DNA from: Gyrodactylus bullatarudis
Lineage: Eukaryota > Platyhelminthes > Monogenea > Gyrodactylidea > Gyrodactylidae
Direction of reading: 5' to 3'
Assembly: GCA_012064415.1 (NCBI GenBank)
Contig: SSNU01000231.1
Coordinates: forward strand, 62,001-126,000
DNA: 64,000 nucleotides
Positions 47,151-57,070 of the stretch are shown here, piece by piece (within the stretch, counting starts at the first letter, position 1; the number at the start of each line of letters is the position of its first letter). The notes below the pieces were generated by a model that had not been told where the DNA came from, did not search any database, and saw only the letters and a list, made by a program, of their open reading frames with translations. A program made the position numbers and the translations under genes.

Positions 47151-47827
47151 AAGTTGGTTGACAGAAAGTTGGGAATCTATGATTTTTACAGAAATCTCGA
47201 TATTTTCATCAAGAATTCGAATTTGTTAAAGGTTTTTTGGAATCCTACTCATGTTGCCCACTTTTACCATTTGAAGAAAAAAAAATCTGATAAAAAATTA
47301 TTTTCATGAAAAATATGATTATTTTTCAAATTCCCATTTGGCGCCAAAATTCCATTTTTTCGAACTTGGAGCTGAAAATTTTTATTGATTTGAAAGTTGG
47401 AGGTTGATCAAAAGAGGTTTAGTAGGATCAAGATTAGACAAGAAAATCAATTCAACTGAATATAATCTTATGCATAACCTCATTATCGTTTGGGAGCCGG
47501 CTTTCGATTTATTGATCAGTTCACTACTTGAAAATCAATGAAATTTCGAAAATTCAAAATCTCTCGAAAATGGGGAAGCTGTCCATAATTTGACGGTGTT
47601 ATTCAGCTTTTTTATCTAATCTTTATCCTGAAAAAACTCTTTCGATCAGCCTCCCACTTTCAAATCATTGAAAAATTTCAGCTCCAAGTGCGAAAAACAG
47701 GGAATTAATTAATTAAAAATAATCATATTTTTCATGAAAATAATTTTTCAGAATTTTTTTCTTCAAATGGTAAATGTGGGCAACATGAGTAGGATTCCAG
47801 AAAATCTTTAACAAATTCGAATTCTTT
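47151..47827. repeat. Foldback family F1, copy lacking its right tip
   Basis: Begins AAGTTGGTTGACAGAAAGTT and contains both arms and the conserved loop (in opposite orientation to 3568-4299), but stops at 'caaattcgaattctt' (47827), so the last 70 bp of the right arm are gone. Confidence 0.8.
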
Positions 47828-47942
47828 CTTTATGAAATATTTTGTAGTGATCAACATAATTATTTAGATTGTGTCTTGGGTGTCTTGGTTAGTGTAGTAC
47901 AGAAAGATTTTTCTTGTTTGCAGATAGTTCAAATGCTTTTAA

Positions 47943-48157
47943 CCGTTTCGGTGCCGAGACTATTTCACAATTTTTATAAACATCAAAATTTAGCTATGAA
48001 GATACCAAGTTATTTGGCCACAAATATTACTAATGCAAGTTCACATTGTGGCTTCAATTTAAACTTTAATTGATCCAGAAATCTATCAAACTAGTAGAGT
48101 TATGAAGGTTCAAAAAAATTACAAAATGAACATATATGTTCATCGGTACCGGAAGGG
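47943..48157. mobile_element. 215-bp piggyBac-like miniature element
   Basis: Flanked by TTAA (47939-47942, 48158-48161). Ends are CCGTTTCGGTGCCGA on the left and, inverted, CCCTTCCGGTACCGATGA on the right. The right end (48070-48157) recurs at 61096-61190 and, diverged, at 53015-53100. No coding capacity. Confidence 0.7.
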
Positions 48158-48161
48158 TTAA

Positions 48162-50169
48162 TTTACTTGTTATAGTTGATAGTTCGGAATTACAGAATTA
48201 CAGCATGATGAGTGAATATCAGAAAAAAAGATATTGAAAAGTAATGGGGTTACCCTCGATCTTTGAGGGACTCCTCAGGGATTCTTTTCATCGACGGATC
48301 TTCGACAAATTGATGTCTATATTATCTCATATTTCGATCTAAAATCAAACAAAAATATTTCAATTTATTATGTGCGAGGATTTACTCAAAATATCTTTAA
48401 ATGGAAATTTTTAGCTCAATGCAATCTGCTTTTAGTATAATTCAATCTGAAATTTCATTTCAAATTCATAATTGAATCATTTCCGTCCGGAGAATTTTGC
48501 TTTGTTCAATAAAAGAACACAGTAGGGCACTATGTGCAATAAGATGAATCGAAATTTTTTGTTAATTTAAGATTATATTTCCTAAATTGTGCATCGAATG
48601 CTTATAGATCGTTAGAAATCGATGTTTTGGAATTTGCAGAGTCAGAAATCTAATAAACGAGCTTCTTGCTTCATATAAAGCTAATGAGATCATTTCTCTG
48701 GATCCTACCTGGTAGTCTTTAACTCTTTCGACGAATTGGAATACATCTTTAGCTACAAATATAAACAAATTCATAAAGTTTTGATTTGTTTTTATTTGAT
48801 AGTTAATTTTAAAGCATTGAAATTTCTTGATTTGTTTGAATGATTCAATATTTTACTTCAATTCGTTTATACAGATCTCAAGATGAGGATTATTTTAATA
48901 TTCTCACTAGTCTGTGTGAATAGACTCAAAAGTAATTTTTGAATCATAATCAAGACACTATTCTCTGCTAATAATTGAAAATTTCATTCATTTTGATAGA
49001 TTCCAAAGTTATTAAAGATCATGTTAAAAATCCTTTTTCGTTGAAATCGACTTTCTTGTAGATTATTTTCATTTTTGGGGAAAATCATTAAGTATAGATC
49101 AGTTTTTAGTTGACTATCATTTGGAGTCTCAATGAGATTTGCATTTCGAACATTGATTCAGGCTATTTGAGCTCAATTGTGGTTTTCTTCAAGATTCATC
49201 AAGTTTTCTTGAATAAATGTTTGGGAAATCATTCTTTATTAGGTTCTCTTATTATTGCAACTTTTTTCATGCAGTAACCTTTCATTTTGCCGAAATTCAG
49301 CTTTGAATTGCCAAATAAATGTGAAATCATTGAATTCGTAAAGAGAATTTCAACGTTAATTGCAAAAATGATCTTTTTGAGAATTTTAAAAACTTGACTT
49401 CTTCCGAATTCTACAGAGGATTCAAATTTTTCATTCGTTTCCAAATAAATATATTCAATTTATTCATGAATTTTAGAATTTTAGAAAAATCGCTATTTCG
49501 ATCACTTTTTGAAGAAAAGACCAAGACGATTAAAAGTAAACTTAGAGAGAAATCAGTTATGCAGCAACTGTTCTCTAATTTAACCGTTTTTTCCATTAAG
49601 TTATTTTTCTTGTAGTATCAAGGGATAAGTGCTATATTATTCAGATAACTCTTCCACAATGATTAAAACTTGGTTGAAGTTGATTTAAACTCTGATTTAT
49701 TTTGATAATCCAATTGAATTTTAAAATTTTTGATTGATGAGAAATCGGCAATGAAGAGAAATATTAGAATTTAAAAAATGAAAATTATGAATTATTTAGA
49801 TATCTGTAAAGATTATTTTTAAACTGAGGAATTTTTCGATTCCTTGAGAATAATCTTCTGATATGAGGATTTTTCAGCTTAACAGAAACATTTTTTACTA
49901 AACGTGGTTTATTCAATTTTTTTTATTTTAATAAAAATTTAATTGTTTAAAATTATATTTTAATTTTAAATTCTCAATTTCTGGATTCAGCACAAAATTC
50001 TCATCCGGTGAATGTTTAGACCAGGATCCTAAAAAGTGTCCGACTGTGTTATCAATTAAAATGTGTTCGTCTGTTCTACATTTCTTCTTTATCTTAGAAC
50101 TTTTTCCGTCGAATTTGAGGATTTTTCAGCGGGATCAACGATATTTGAATTTGAATGTTTCCAAAATTA
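48162..50169. other. Intergenic, nothing recognised
   Basis: 2 kb of AT-rich DNA. Overlapping sense and antisense frames near 49229-49615 have no motif. Confidence 0.4.
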
Positions 50170-50530
50170 CTGAAATTGGCTATTGACAAGATAAAATTAA
50201 TCTCCAAATATCGCATCAATATATCTTTTTATGAAATTTTAAAAAACGTTTCAAATGTTATAATTCCAAGATTCCAACTTTTAAATCAAAATTAATTCTC
50301 CCATTAAAGTTTTAGAATTTATTTTAATAAAAATATTTCAAGTCTCATTAAAATTCTCTCATTTTTCATGGATATAACTATTTTGATCAGTCAAAAAACC
50401 GATTATTTATAAATAATTATTTGAAAATTTTCATAATTTTCGAGCGAAATTTGGATGGACGATGTTAGAATGCTTGAAGATTAATTTTATCGTATCGATT
50501 GGCAATTTTATTAAGTCTTGTAAAATTTCG
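50170..50530. repeat. Dispersed repeat family F2, copy
   Basis: 'tcgcatcaatatatcttttt', 'attctctcatttttcatgga' and 'cgtatcgattggcaatttta' align in order with 25190-25500. The Ginger copy 3 was inserted at its right edge. Confidence 0.55.
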
Positions 50531-50911
50531 TTTGAATCTATTAATATATATGTTGTACGCAAAAAGTGAAGTTGCACCAAAAGTGAAGATGTGAGTGTCT
50601 TCACTTTTGGCGTGCACCAAAAATGAAGATTTGTTCAGGTCTATGTAAAGTGTATGACACAGTATATATTGTATATCTCCCCCTCCCCATACATCATCTA
50701 TATGAAATACACCTAGTGTATATTACGCACACACATTGAAATTCTCCTAATATACGAACACACCTCACACAATGGTTTGTCAAAAAGAAGGCTTAGAGCT
50801 CAAATTGAAAAAAAGTATTGCATTTTTTCGAATTGCAATCTCCTTTGCAACTGCATTTCATAAACCCTTGACCGCCAGAGCGTGATTGCATTGTGCTTGC
50901 TGTTCTCACAC

Positions 50912-51225
50912 CTAAAGGTGTTGTATTTTCCACTGATTTAATAGAATTGGTTCCATGATCTTTGAGAATAACGACCTTGAAAATTTTCCTTTCAAATCTC
51001 CCATTTCAGTAGTGATTTTGTAATTTCCATTGTCTTCTTCAACGATGGTTCCTAGAAGATTTTTATCGTCAACCTTCGATCTATCAATCTCAGGAATTGG
51101 CACCATAACGCTATCACCAATTGAAACCTTATCAAGAGTGCAATTTTGTAACATCTTTTCAGCATTCTTCTCTTAATTCTCTCGACAGAATTCTCTGATT
51201 TCTTGAATAGCCAAAGACCGTAATT
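50912..51225 (-). pseudogene. Ginger copy 3: C-terminal domain of the integrase
   Basis: Downstream of the catalytic part. It encodes QELRSLAIQEIREFCREN, a stop, then EKNAEKMLQNCTLDKVSIGD and MVPIPEIDRSKVDDKNLLGT, the motif that marks the C-terminal domain of KRBA2/SCAND3-type integrases. It ends at 50912. It would normally be joined to the catalytic exon by removing a 54-nt GT-AG intron (51226-51279); the resulting frame is not restored, so this copy is dead. The intron sits where copy 1 also has one. Confidence 0.7.
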
Positions 51226-51275
51226 CTTGAAGAAAAATAAGAATTAATTCTGATATTTTATTTAAGCGAATCAGT

Positions 51276-52269
51276 TCACTTGCCAATATCTTCTGTATCT
51301 TCTATGTTATAATCCGAGAAATCATTAATATCTTCAACATCGTCATCGGGATATACAGGTGGTTCTTCCAATACAGAATCTCGACCAAACAAGGCTTTGT
51401 ATGGTGTAGTTTTTATCCCTCTATGAAACCTGTAATTCTTGATTCGTTGGACTGCCCCAATGCCTTTTGACCAAGAAGAAGTTTCATTATCAGCCATCCA
51501 TTTTCTCAGCATATCTTCAATGTCTCGATTCGCTCTCTCTACAGATCCTTGACTCTGGGTGTGACGAGGAGTTCCATGAACAATTTTTATTGGCCAAAAT
51601 TCTCTTTCAAGATCGTCGAATATTTTATTGACGAATTCACGACCGTTGTCTGATTGGAGAATCGTAGGTGGTCCAAAGTCATTCAGGATATTACGAAGAT
51701 TTTCATGAACTTCAATAGCAGTTTTTGATTTCACTGCTCTAAGAAGAACATATTTTGTCAAGTGATCTTGATAGACCATAATAAATTTATAATCTTCATC
51801 TGGTGAGGATTGATAATCAATCAAGTCAACTTGAGCTCTGGAATTAAAATCACGTGTTAAAATTGGCTTTACGACGATACCTTTCTTCAATGCGGCTCTG
51901 TTTTTAACACATTTAAGACATGTTGAAATAAATTCGAGCAATGTTCTTATAACGTATATCAACTTGTGTTTTTGTTTGCTTTTCTCCACCATGGAGTACA
52001 AATTCATGGGCTGATTGAATAATTTCAAAAATTTTTGAGTATTTAACATAAAGTCTTTGATTCTTGTCTATTTTTGAATAGATCCACTCTTCATTATCTA
52101 CTATTTGAATTCCTCTCGATGCCCTCAGTTTAGATATTCGGCCATCTTTCGTATCATACTTGAAAGGATTTTTTATCTGATCGATCAAAACAAGATATTT
52201 CTCATCGGTTAAATAATTTGAAGATTCAAGACTGTCAATTAGCGTATAAAAGGAGTTTCTGATGTCCAT
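51276..52269 (-). pseudogene. Ginger copy 3: integrase zinc module and DDE core
   Basis: An ATG at 52269 opens a 118-codon N-terminal part with the histidine half of an HHCC zinc module (HEFVLHGGEKQTKTQ). After a one-base frameshift near 51920-51940 a second frame supplies the cysteines (CLKC) and the full rve-type catalytic core: Asp in QVDLIDYQSS, Asp in ILQSDNGREFVN, Glu in TQSQGSVERANRDIEDML, then the acidic tail (PDDDVEDINDF). The enzyme class cuts and joins element ends to target DNA in the nucleus. The wording is that of the GIN1/KRBA2/SCAND3 branch rather than of an LTR element, and no RT, protease or gag accompanies it. All three catalytic residues are kept; only the frameshift breaks it. 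Confidence 0.88.
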
Positions 52270-52536
52270 TTAAACACAAGAAAGTAAAATGAGAATTTGA
52301 AAATTTTATTTAATTTTATTTGAACTCTAAGCCTTCTTTTTGACAAACCATTGTGTGAGGTGTGTTAGTATATTAGGAGAATTTCAATGTGTGTGCGTAA
52401 TATTCACTAGGTGTATTTCATATAGATGATGTATGGGGAGGGGGAGATATACAATATATACTGTGTCATACACTTTACATATATCTGAACAAATCTTCAT
52501 TTTTGGTGCAACTTCACTTTTTGCGCACAACATATA

Positions 52537-53014
52537 TCTATCTAATAATATTTGTGCTCCCTACTATCCGGAGAAAAAAATTGAATTTCATCATTATACA
52601 ATTTCATCATTATATCAACTAGTTTTAGTTAAGAGAATTTTTATTAGACATGAATAGTTAGATGGATTCATCTGAATACTGATGTATGTTTAGAATTTAG
52701 ATTGAAATTAAATTTGAAAGCTGTCCAGTACTATTCTCTTGAATAATTAATATGCATTTCAAAATAATTTATACATAATAACAAGCTTAAAAACGATATT
52801 TATTCTCAAAGTTTATTGCAAGTTTATTTTTTGGCTTCCAGACACTCTAGAATTAAACAAATTTTAAATAGTTAGAAATTAAATATGTATAAAATCAAGT
52901 TTAGTAACATCGCTAACATGCGAATTCTTGATGAAAAAATTTCAAAATTTTTAAAACTCATAGAATTCCAACTTCAAAAATCTTTATCAATAACATTAAC
53001 TTTGATTTTTCAGA
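52537..53014. other. Intergenic with an F1 tip fragment
   Basis: 52918-52985 ('gcgaattcttgatgaaaaaa' ... 'tagaattccaacttc') is a diverged right tip of the F1 foldback family. Nothing else supported. Confidence 0.4.
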
Positions 53015-53100
53015 AATCTGCCGAACGAATAGAGTTACTAAAGTCTGAAATCAGTAAAAAATCGAAATATATGTCCATCGGCACAGAAATGATAATTAAA
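53015..53100. repeat. Diverged right end of the 215-bp piggyBac-like family
   Basis: 'tagagttac', 'atatatgtccatcggcac' and a final TTAA match 48100-48161 and 61120-61190. Confidence 0.45.
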
Positions 53101-55571
53101 AATTTTCTTCGTTTATTAATAATTTATTTTGAATAAAATACGCATTCCTCTGGCAATATCTCACTCAAGGCCAGTTTTATGTAAATTGAGCTGTACTGAT
53201 TGCCTTTCTTATAAAAAAAAAATTGGAAATTCTATTTTTGTAAACTCTTCACAAAAACGCACCACGCAAAAAGTTACGAAGCCCTATGAAAATGAGTCCG
53301 ATTCAAACCTCAACATGAGCTATTTAAAACTAAGGTTTTCAATAAAACTAGTTACTTCAATTTTATCGGTTTAGAAAATAATCGATCATCATTGGATATA
53401 ACTAGAAAGAATTGAAACGAGGTATCTTGGTGGGTTATCTATTTGCACTATATATTACTTTTAATTTAGTAAATGTAAAAAATACCTCTATTGCCTAATC
53501 CTATGATTTTTGAGAATTTTAACTAGTTTTATCAAAGAGCCAAACCGATAAAAGTGTGTAATTGTGCATTTTTAAAATCTCATTCATACTTGGAGATAGT
53601 TTGAGAATTAATTTTTCCTAAAAACAGAAAATTTATTCTCCTGAACAAAAGGAAACTTTTAAGAGTAATCTTTGTTGGGTAATATTTTCTTCATAGATAT
53701 TTATGCGTTCAGAATTTGTACGTTCTAATTCCAACATGAATTGCAAATATCAAAATCTCAATGTTTTCCATGATTTAGTGTTGTTGATTAATCATGGAAA
53801 TGTCAATAATAATTTATGATTAAACAATTTCTCCTTCCTTACAAGACTTGCGAATAATTAATATCCTAATTGAAAAGATTTCAAGCCACTATCACGCATT
53901 TTGTGGAATATTACAGGAAAAAATCAATTCTAATGAAAACTAATATTTCTTCTTTCAAATAAAAATAAAGGCTTTTCAAGGGAAGTTCATAGATCATGAT
54001 CGAGTGCCCGACCAAGAATGTTTAATTAGGCTCGTCCTGATTGTGTATCCGGAAATTTGCCAAAATGAAGTCCGAGTCATAAAATTGTTAAAGTTGAAAG
54101 AAAATATAAGAACACGGAAAATATGAGAAGACCCTATTGTAAATCCTATCGTAGAAAGGCATTTCTCTGTGATTTAGGATGCGTAAAAAAAGTCTTGGAT
54201 ACTTCTAAATTACTCATTTGATCGAATATTTTTCAATAATCTATTTTTCCTTATGACCTTTGATCTGAGAGGAGTATAAATTTTCACGTTTTTTAATTTA
54301 AAATCGATTAATTTATGAAATGTATCAAATTCAATGATTTGGTATAAAGAAAATATTTCAGGACGAACCATTGAAACAAACTCTCTAATTTGTCTCTTAT
54401 TTTCCTACAACTTATTCGAAAAAAATCTATTTATCAAGGTTCTGAAGATTTTTTGGTAACCAATTCAAAATTTAAAATTTAACTGATGTAAGAAAAAAAA
54501 CGAAAAAAATTAGGAGAAATTTTTAATTTTAAGCATGCGCGATTTTTTTATACTTTGAGTTGATAATTTTTGTTGATTTCGAGATTTGATCGAAAAATAG
54601 GACATTCACACGTAAATGGACTATTTTCTAAAATCTCTACGACCATTTTTGGTCTTCTTGTCTATTGATGATCCTGAAAAAAAAACTTTTGATTCCTCTG
54701 ACACCTTGAAATCAACAATATTTTTAAAATATGAGCTATGAATAGAATGGTTACATCTGGGAAAAATATTTAGTGATCAGTGATCACTGATCAACCATAA
54801 GAGAACATACGAGAACCTGTCTAGAAAAAGTTTCCCTATTAAACTTTGAAATAATTTACAAACAATCAGGGAAAAACGTGGCAGGTCTAAGAACCGTTGA
54901 GGTTATATACAGATCAGACGATGTAATAGGACAGAACAAGATCACCAAATATTTTTCCCAGTTGTAACCATTCCATTCATACCTTAAATTTTCAAATGCA
55001 GTAACACTACCCCTCCCTCTTGTACAAAATATTTTCAACTCAAAGTATAAAAAAATCACGCCAGCTCGAAATTTAGAATTTCTCCAAATTTTTCCCAAAA
55101 AATTTTTTTTGATAAGCTGTAGTTCAGAAAATTTTGTTTTTTATAATGATCGAATGCGATTTTTCAACAAAAATTATCTAAAACTTTAACAGTTAATACT
55201 TTTCAACATGAGTGCAAAATCAGTAACTTTTCATACATAGACTTGTTAGGTTTTGAGTTGAAAAAATATTATTATTTTACTGTAAAAAACTAAAGTTTGA
55301 ATAATTCATAATTAAAATGCAATAGTTTCTCATTATTCCTTGATTAACTGTAGTAATTCAAATCAACAGAGAGAATTAAGAAATATGATCAAAATCGATC
55401 CTCCAATCACTATGGCAATCAAGGGATGATATTATCATTTTTATTGAGGAAAGATGATTCCTTTATTAAATTATTAGGATAAAAAGAGACTTTAGATCAA
55501 TTAGAAGAATAGAACTTGATGGGAAAGTAAGATTAAATTTTCAAAATTTTTGTTGAGTAAGAAAGTAATTA
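53101..55571. other. Intergenic, nothing recognised
   Basis: AT-rich DNA of 2.5 kb. Open frames at 53129-53374 (+) and 54856-55098 (-) have no motif. 54440-54510 resembles 29120-29200. Confidence 0.4.
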
Positions 55572-56170
55572 AAGTTGGTTGAAATAAAGTTGGAAATCTA
55601 TGATTTTTACAGAAATTTCGATATTTTCATCAAGAATTTTTAAAAGATTTTTTGAAATCCTACTCAGGTGAAAATAAAAATTCTGAGAAAAATTATTTTT
55701 ATGAAAAATATCGCCATTTTTCAAATTTCGATTTGGCGCCAAAATCCCATTTTTCGAACTTTGAACTGAAAATTTTTATTGATTTTAAAGGTGGAGGTTG
55801 AAAGCTGAATAGCACCGTCAAATTACCGACAGTTACCCCATTTTCGAGAGATTTTGAATTATCGAAATTTCATTGATTCTCAAGTAGTGAAAATGATCAA
55901 TTTCAGCTCCCAAACGATAATAAGGCTATGCATCAGATAAGATTCAGTTGATTTTCTCGTCTAATCTTTATCCTGAAAAACCTCTTTTGATCAACCTCCA
56001 ACTTTCAAATCAATAAAAATTTTCAGCTTTCAAAGTTTGAAAAAATGAGATTTTGCCGCCAAATCGAAATTTGAAAAATGGCTATATTTTTCATTAAAAA
56101 ATCGAAATTCTTGATGAAAAAATCGAGATTTCTGTAAAAATCATAGATTCCCAACTTCATATCAATTACA
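55572..56170. repeat. Foldback family F1 (full copy)
   Basis: Starts AAGTTGGTTGAAATAAAGTT and ends CCCAACTTCATATCAATTA. It has the 'tttggcgccaaaatcccatt' core and the conserved loop 'gaaatttcattgattctcaa'. The arms are about 225 and 190 bp with an internal deletion in the right arm. Confidence 0.8.
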
Positions 56171-56505
56171 AGTCTATATATTTCGTATAACTAGTTATTT
56201 TATGTTGTAGAGCTTCTAATATATACGCACTTTAAAGCCTGGATTACAAATTTTTTACAAAGAGTGTGGAAGATGGAAATAGTTTATTTATACAGAAATA
56301 ATTAAGGTGTGCCCTTTCACATATGCCAAACCCGAAGGACGACTTTATTATCATTTAAAAGATTTACTCTGAAGCAATTCGTTCCAAAAACCTCGTACCA
56401 AAGATATTGAGCTATATTATTTGATGTATTAAACATGTATCTACTTGTAAGTAAATATGCATCAAACTAAAAATAAAATCATGTTTCCGACCGTCGACTT
56501 GGTCT
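56171..56505. other. Intergenic, nothing recognised
   Basis: AT-rich; no gene. Confidence 0.35.
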
Positions 56506-56630
56506 TTTTCTTCAAATGGGAAAGTCGGCAACATGAGTAGGATTCCAAAATATTGAATTCGAATTCTTGATGAAAAAATCGAGATTTCTATGAAAATCAT
56601 AGATTCCCAACTTCATATCAACCAACTTGA
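56506..56630. repeat. Foldback family F1, right-tip fragment
   Basis: 'cttcaaatgggaaagtcggc', 'aacatgagtaggattccaaa' and 'gattcccaacttcatatcaa' form a right tip. It lies inside or at the edge of the gypsy-like relic. Confidence 0.7.
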
Positions 56631-56634
56631 GAAT

Positions 56635-57000
56635 GACAGGAAAAATATGATAACCTCATCTTTCCTCTCCTTCTGATGTTTCATGAGACATCTTTTGAAA
56701 GTATCTACGATCTGTTCTGCTTGTTCATTTGATTAGGGGTGGTACGCAGAAGAGCGGATTAAGTTTATCCCTTGGGTTTTGCCAAGGCTCACAAATATTA
56801 TTCAGATGATTATGCCAGATAGATCAATACAAGTCAGATATTTTGCTCCCTGGTCTTTATTTTTTGATTTAACAAACCTTTTTCGCATATCTTTAAAGAT
56901 TAAAAAAAATTTTCAAATAAATACTATTTTGCTCTAAGATTAGAGTGCCTTTTATAATGGGAACATATAAGTCTATAGGATTTGTTAGTCTTCCTTGTTT
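56635..57000 (-). pseudogene. Ty3/gypsy-like integrase relic
   Basis: On the minus strand one frame gives KTQGINLIRSSAYHP, a stop, then SNEQAEQIVDTFKRCLMKHQ. This is the region of the third catalytic residue (Glu in QAE) of LTR-retrotransposon integrases, where YHPxSNGQAER is usual. Upstream the similarity fades (FVSLG, then AT-rich). No LTRs were found. It is distinct from the Ginger type, which has SQGSVERAN at this position. Confidence 0.6.
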
Positions 57001-57062
57001 ATATCCAGATGTAAAAATTAGTTATTAAATTGAAACAAATACACATTTTAACCCAATATATA

Positions 57063-57068
57063 TTTATT
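57063..57068 (-). promoter_or_regulatory. Polyadenylation signal of the 637-aa gene
   Basis: AATAAA on the minus strand immediately beyond the stop codon (57071-57073). Confidence 0.5.
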
Positions 57069-57070
57069 AA

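Larger units (their letters stand above)
50551..52532 (-). mobile_element. Ginger-like DNA transposon, copy 3 (nearly complete)
   Basis: Long terminal inverted repeats of about 215-255 bp (50551-50806 and about 52317-52532) start TGTTGTACGCAAAAAGTGAA on the left and TGTTGTGCGCAAAAAGTGAA, inverted, on the right. TATA duplications flank it (50547-50550, 52533-52536). The left repeat has an extra stretch of about 40 bp that forms a hairpin (CCAAAAGTGAAGA...TCTTCACTTTTGG, 50577-50610). The minus strand carries an integrase gene with all domains, broken by one frameshift and a stop. High similarity between the two repeats suggests recent mobility. Confidence 0.9.

Noticed and set aside
50912..52269. 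An LTR retrotransposon or virus-derived pol gene
   Set aside because: There is no RT, RNase H, protease or gag, the flanks are inverted rather than direct repeats, and the integrase wording matches the Ginger/KRBA2 branch.
53129..53374. An 81-codon plus-strand frame with several cysteines
   Set aside because: No motif, splice or homologue is recognisable and the surroundings are AT-rich repeats; not enough to call a gene.
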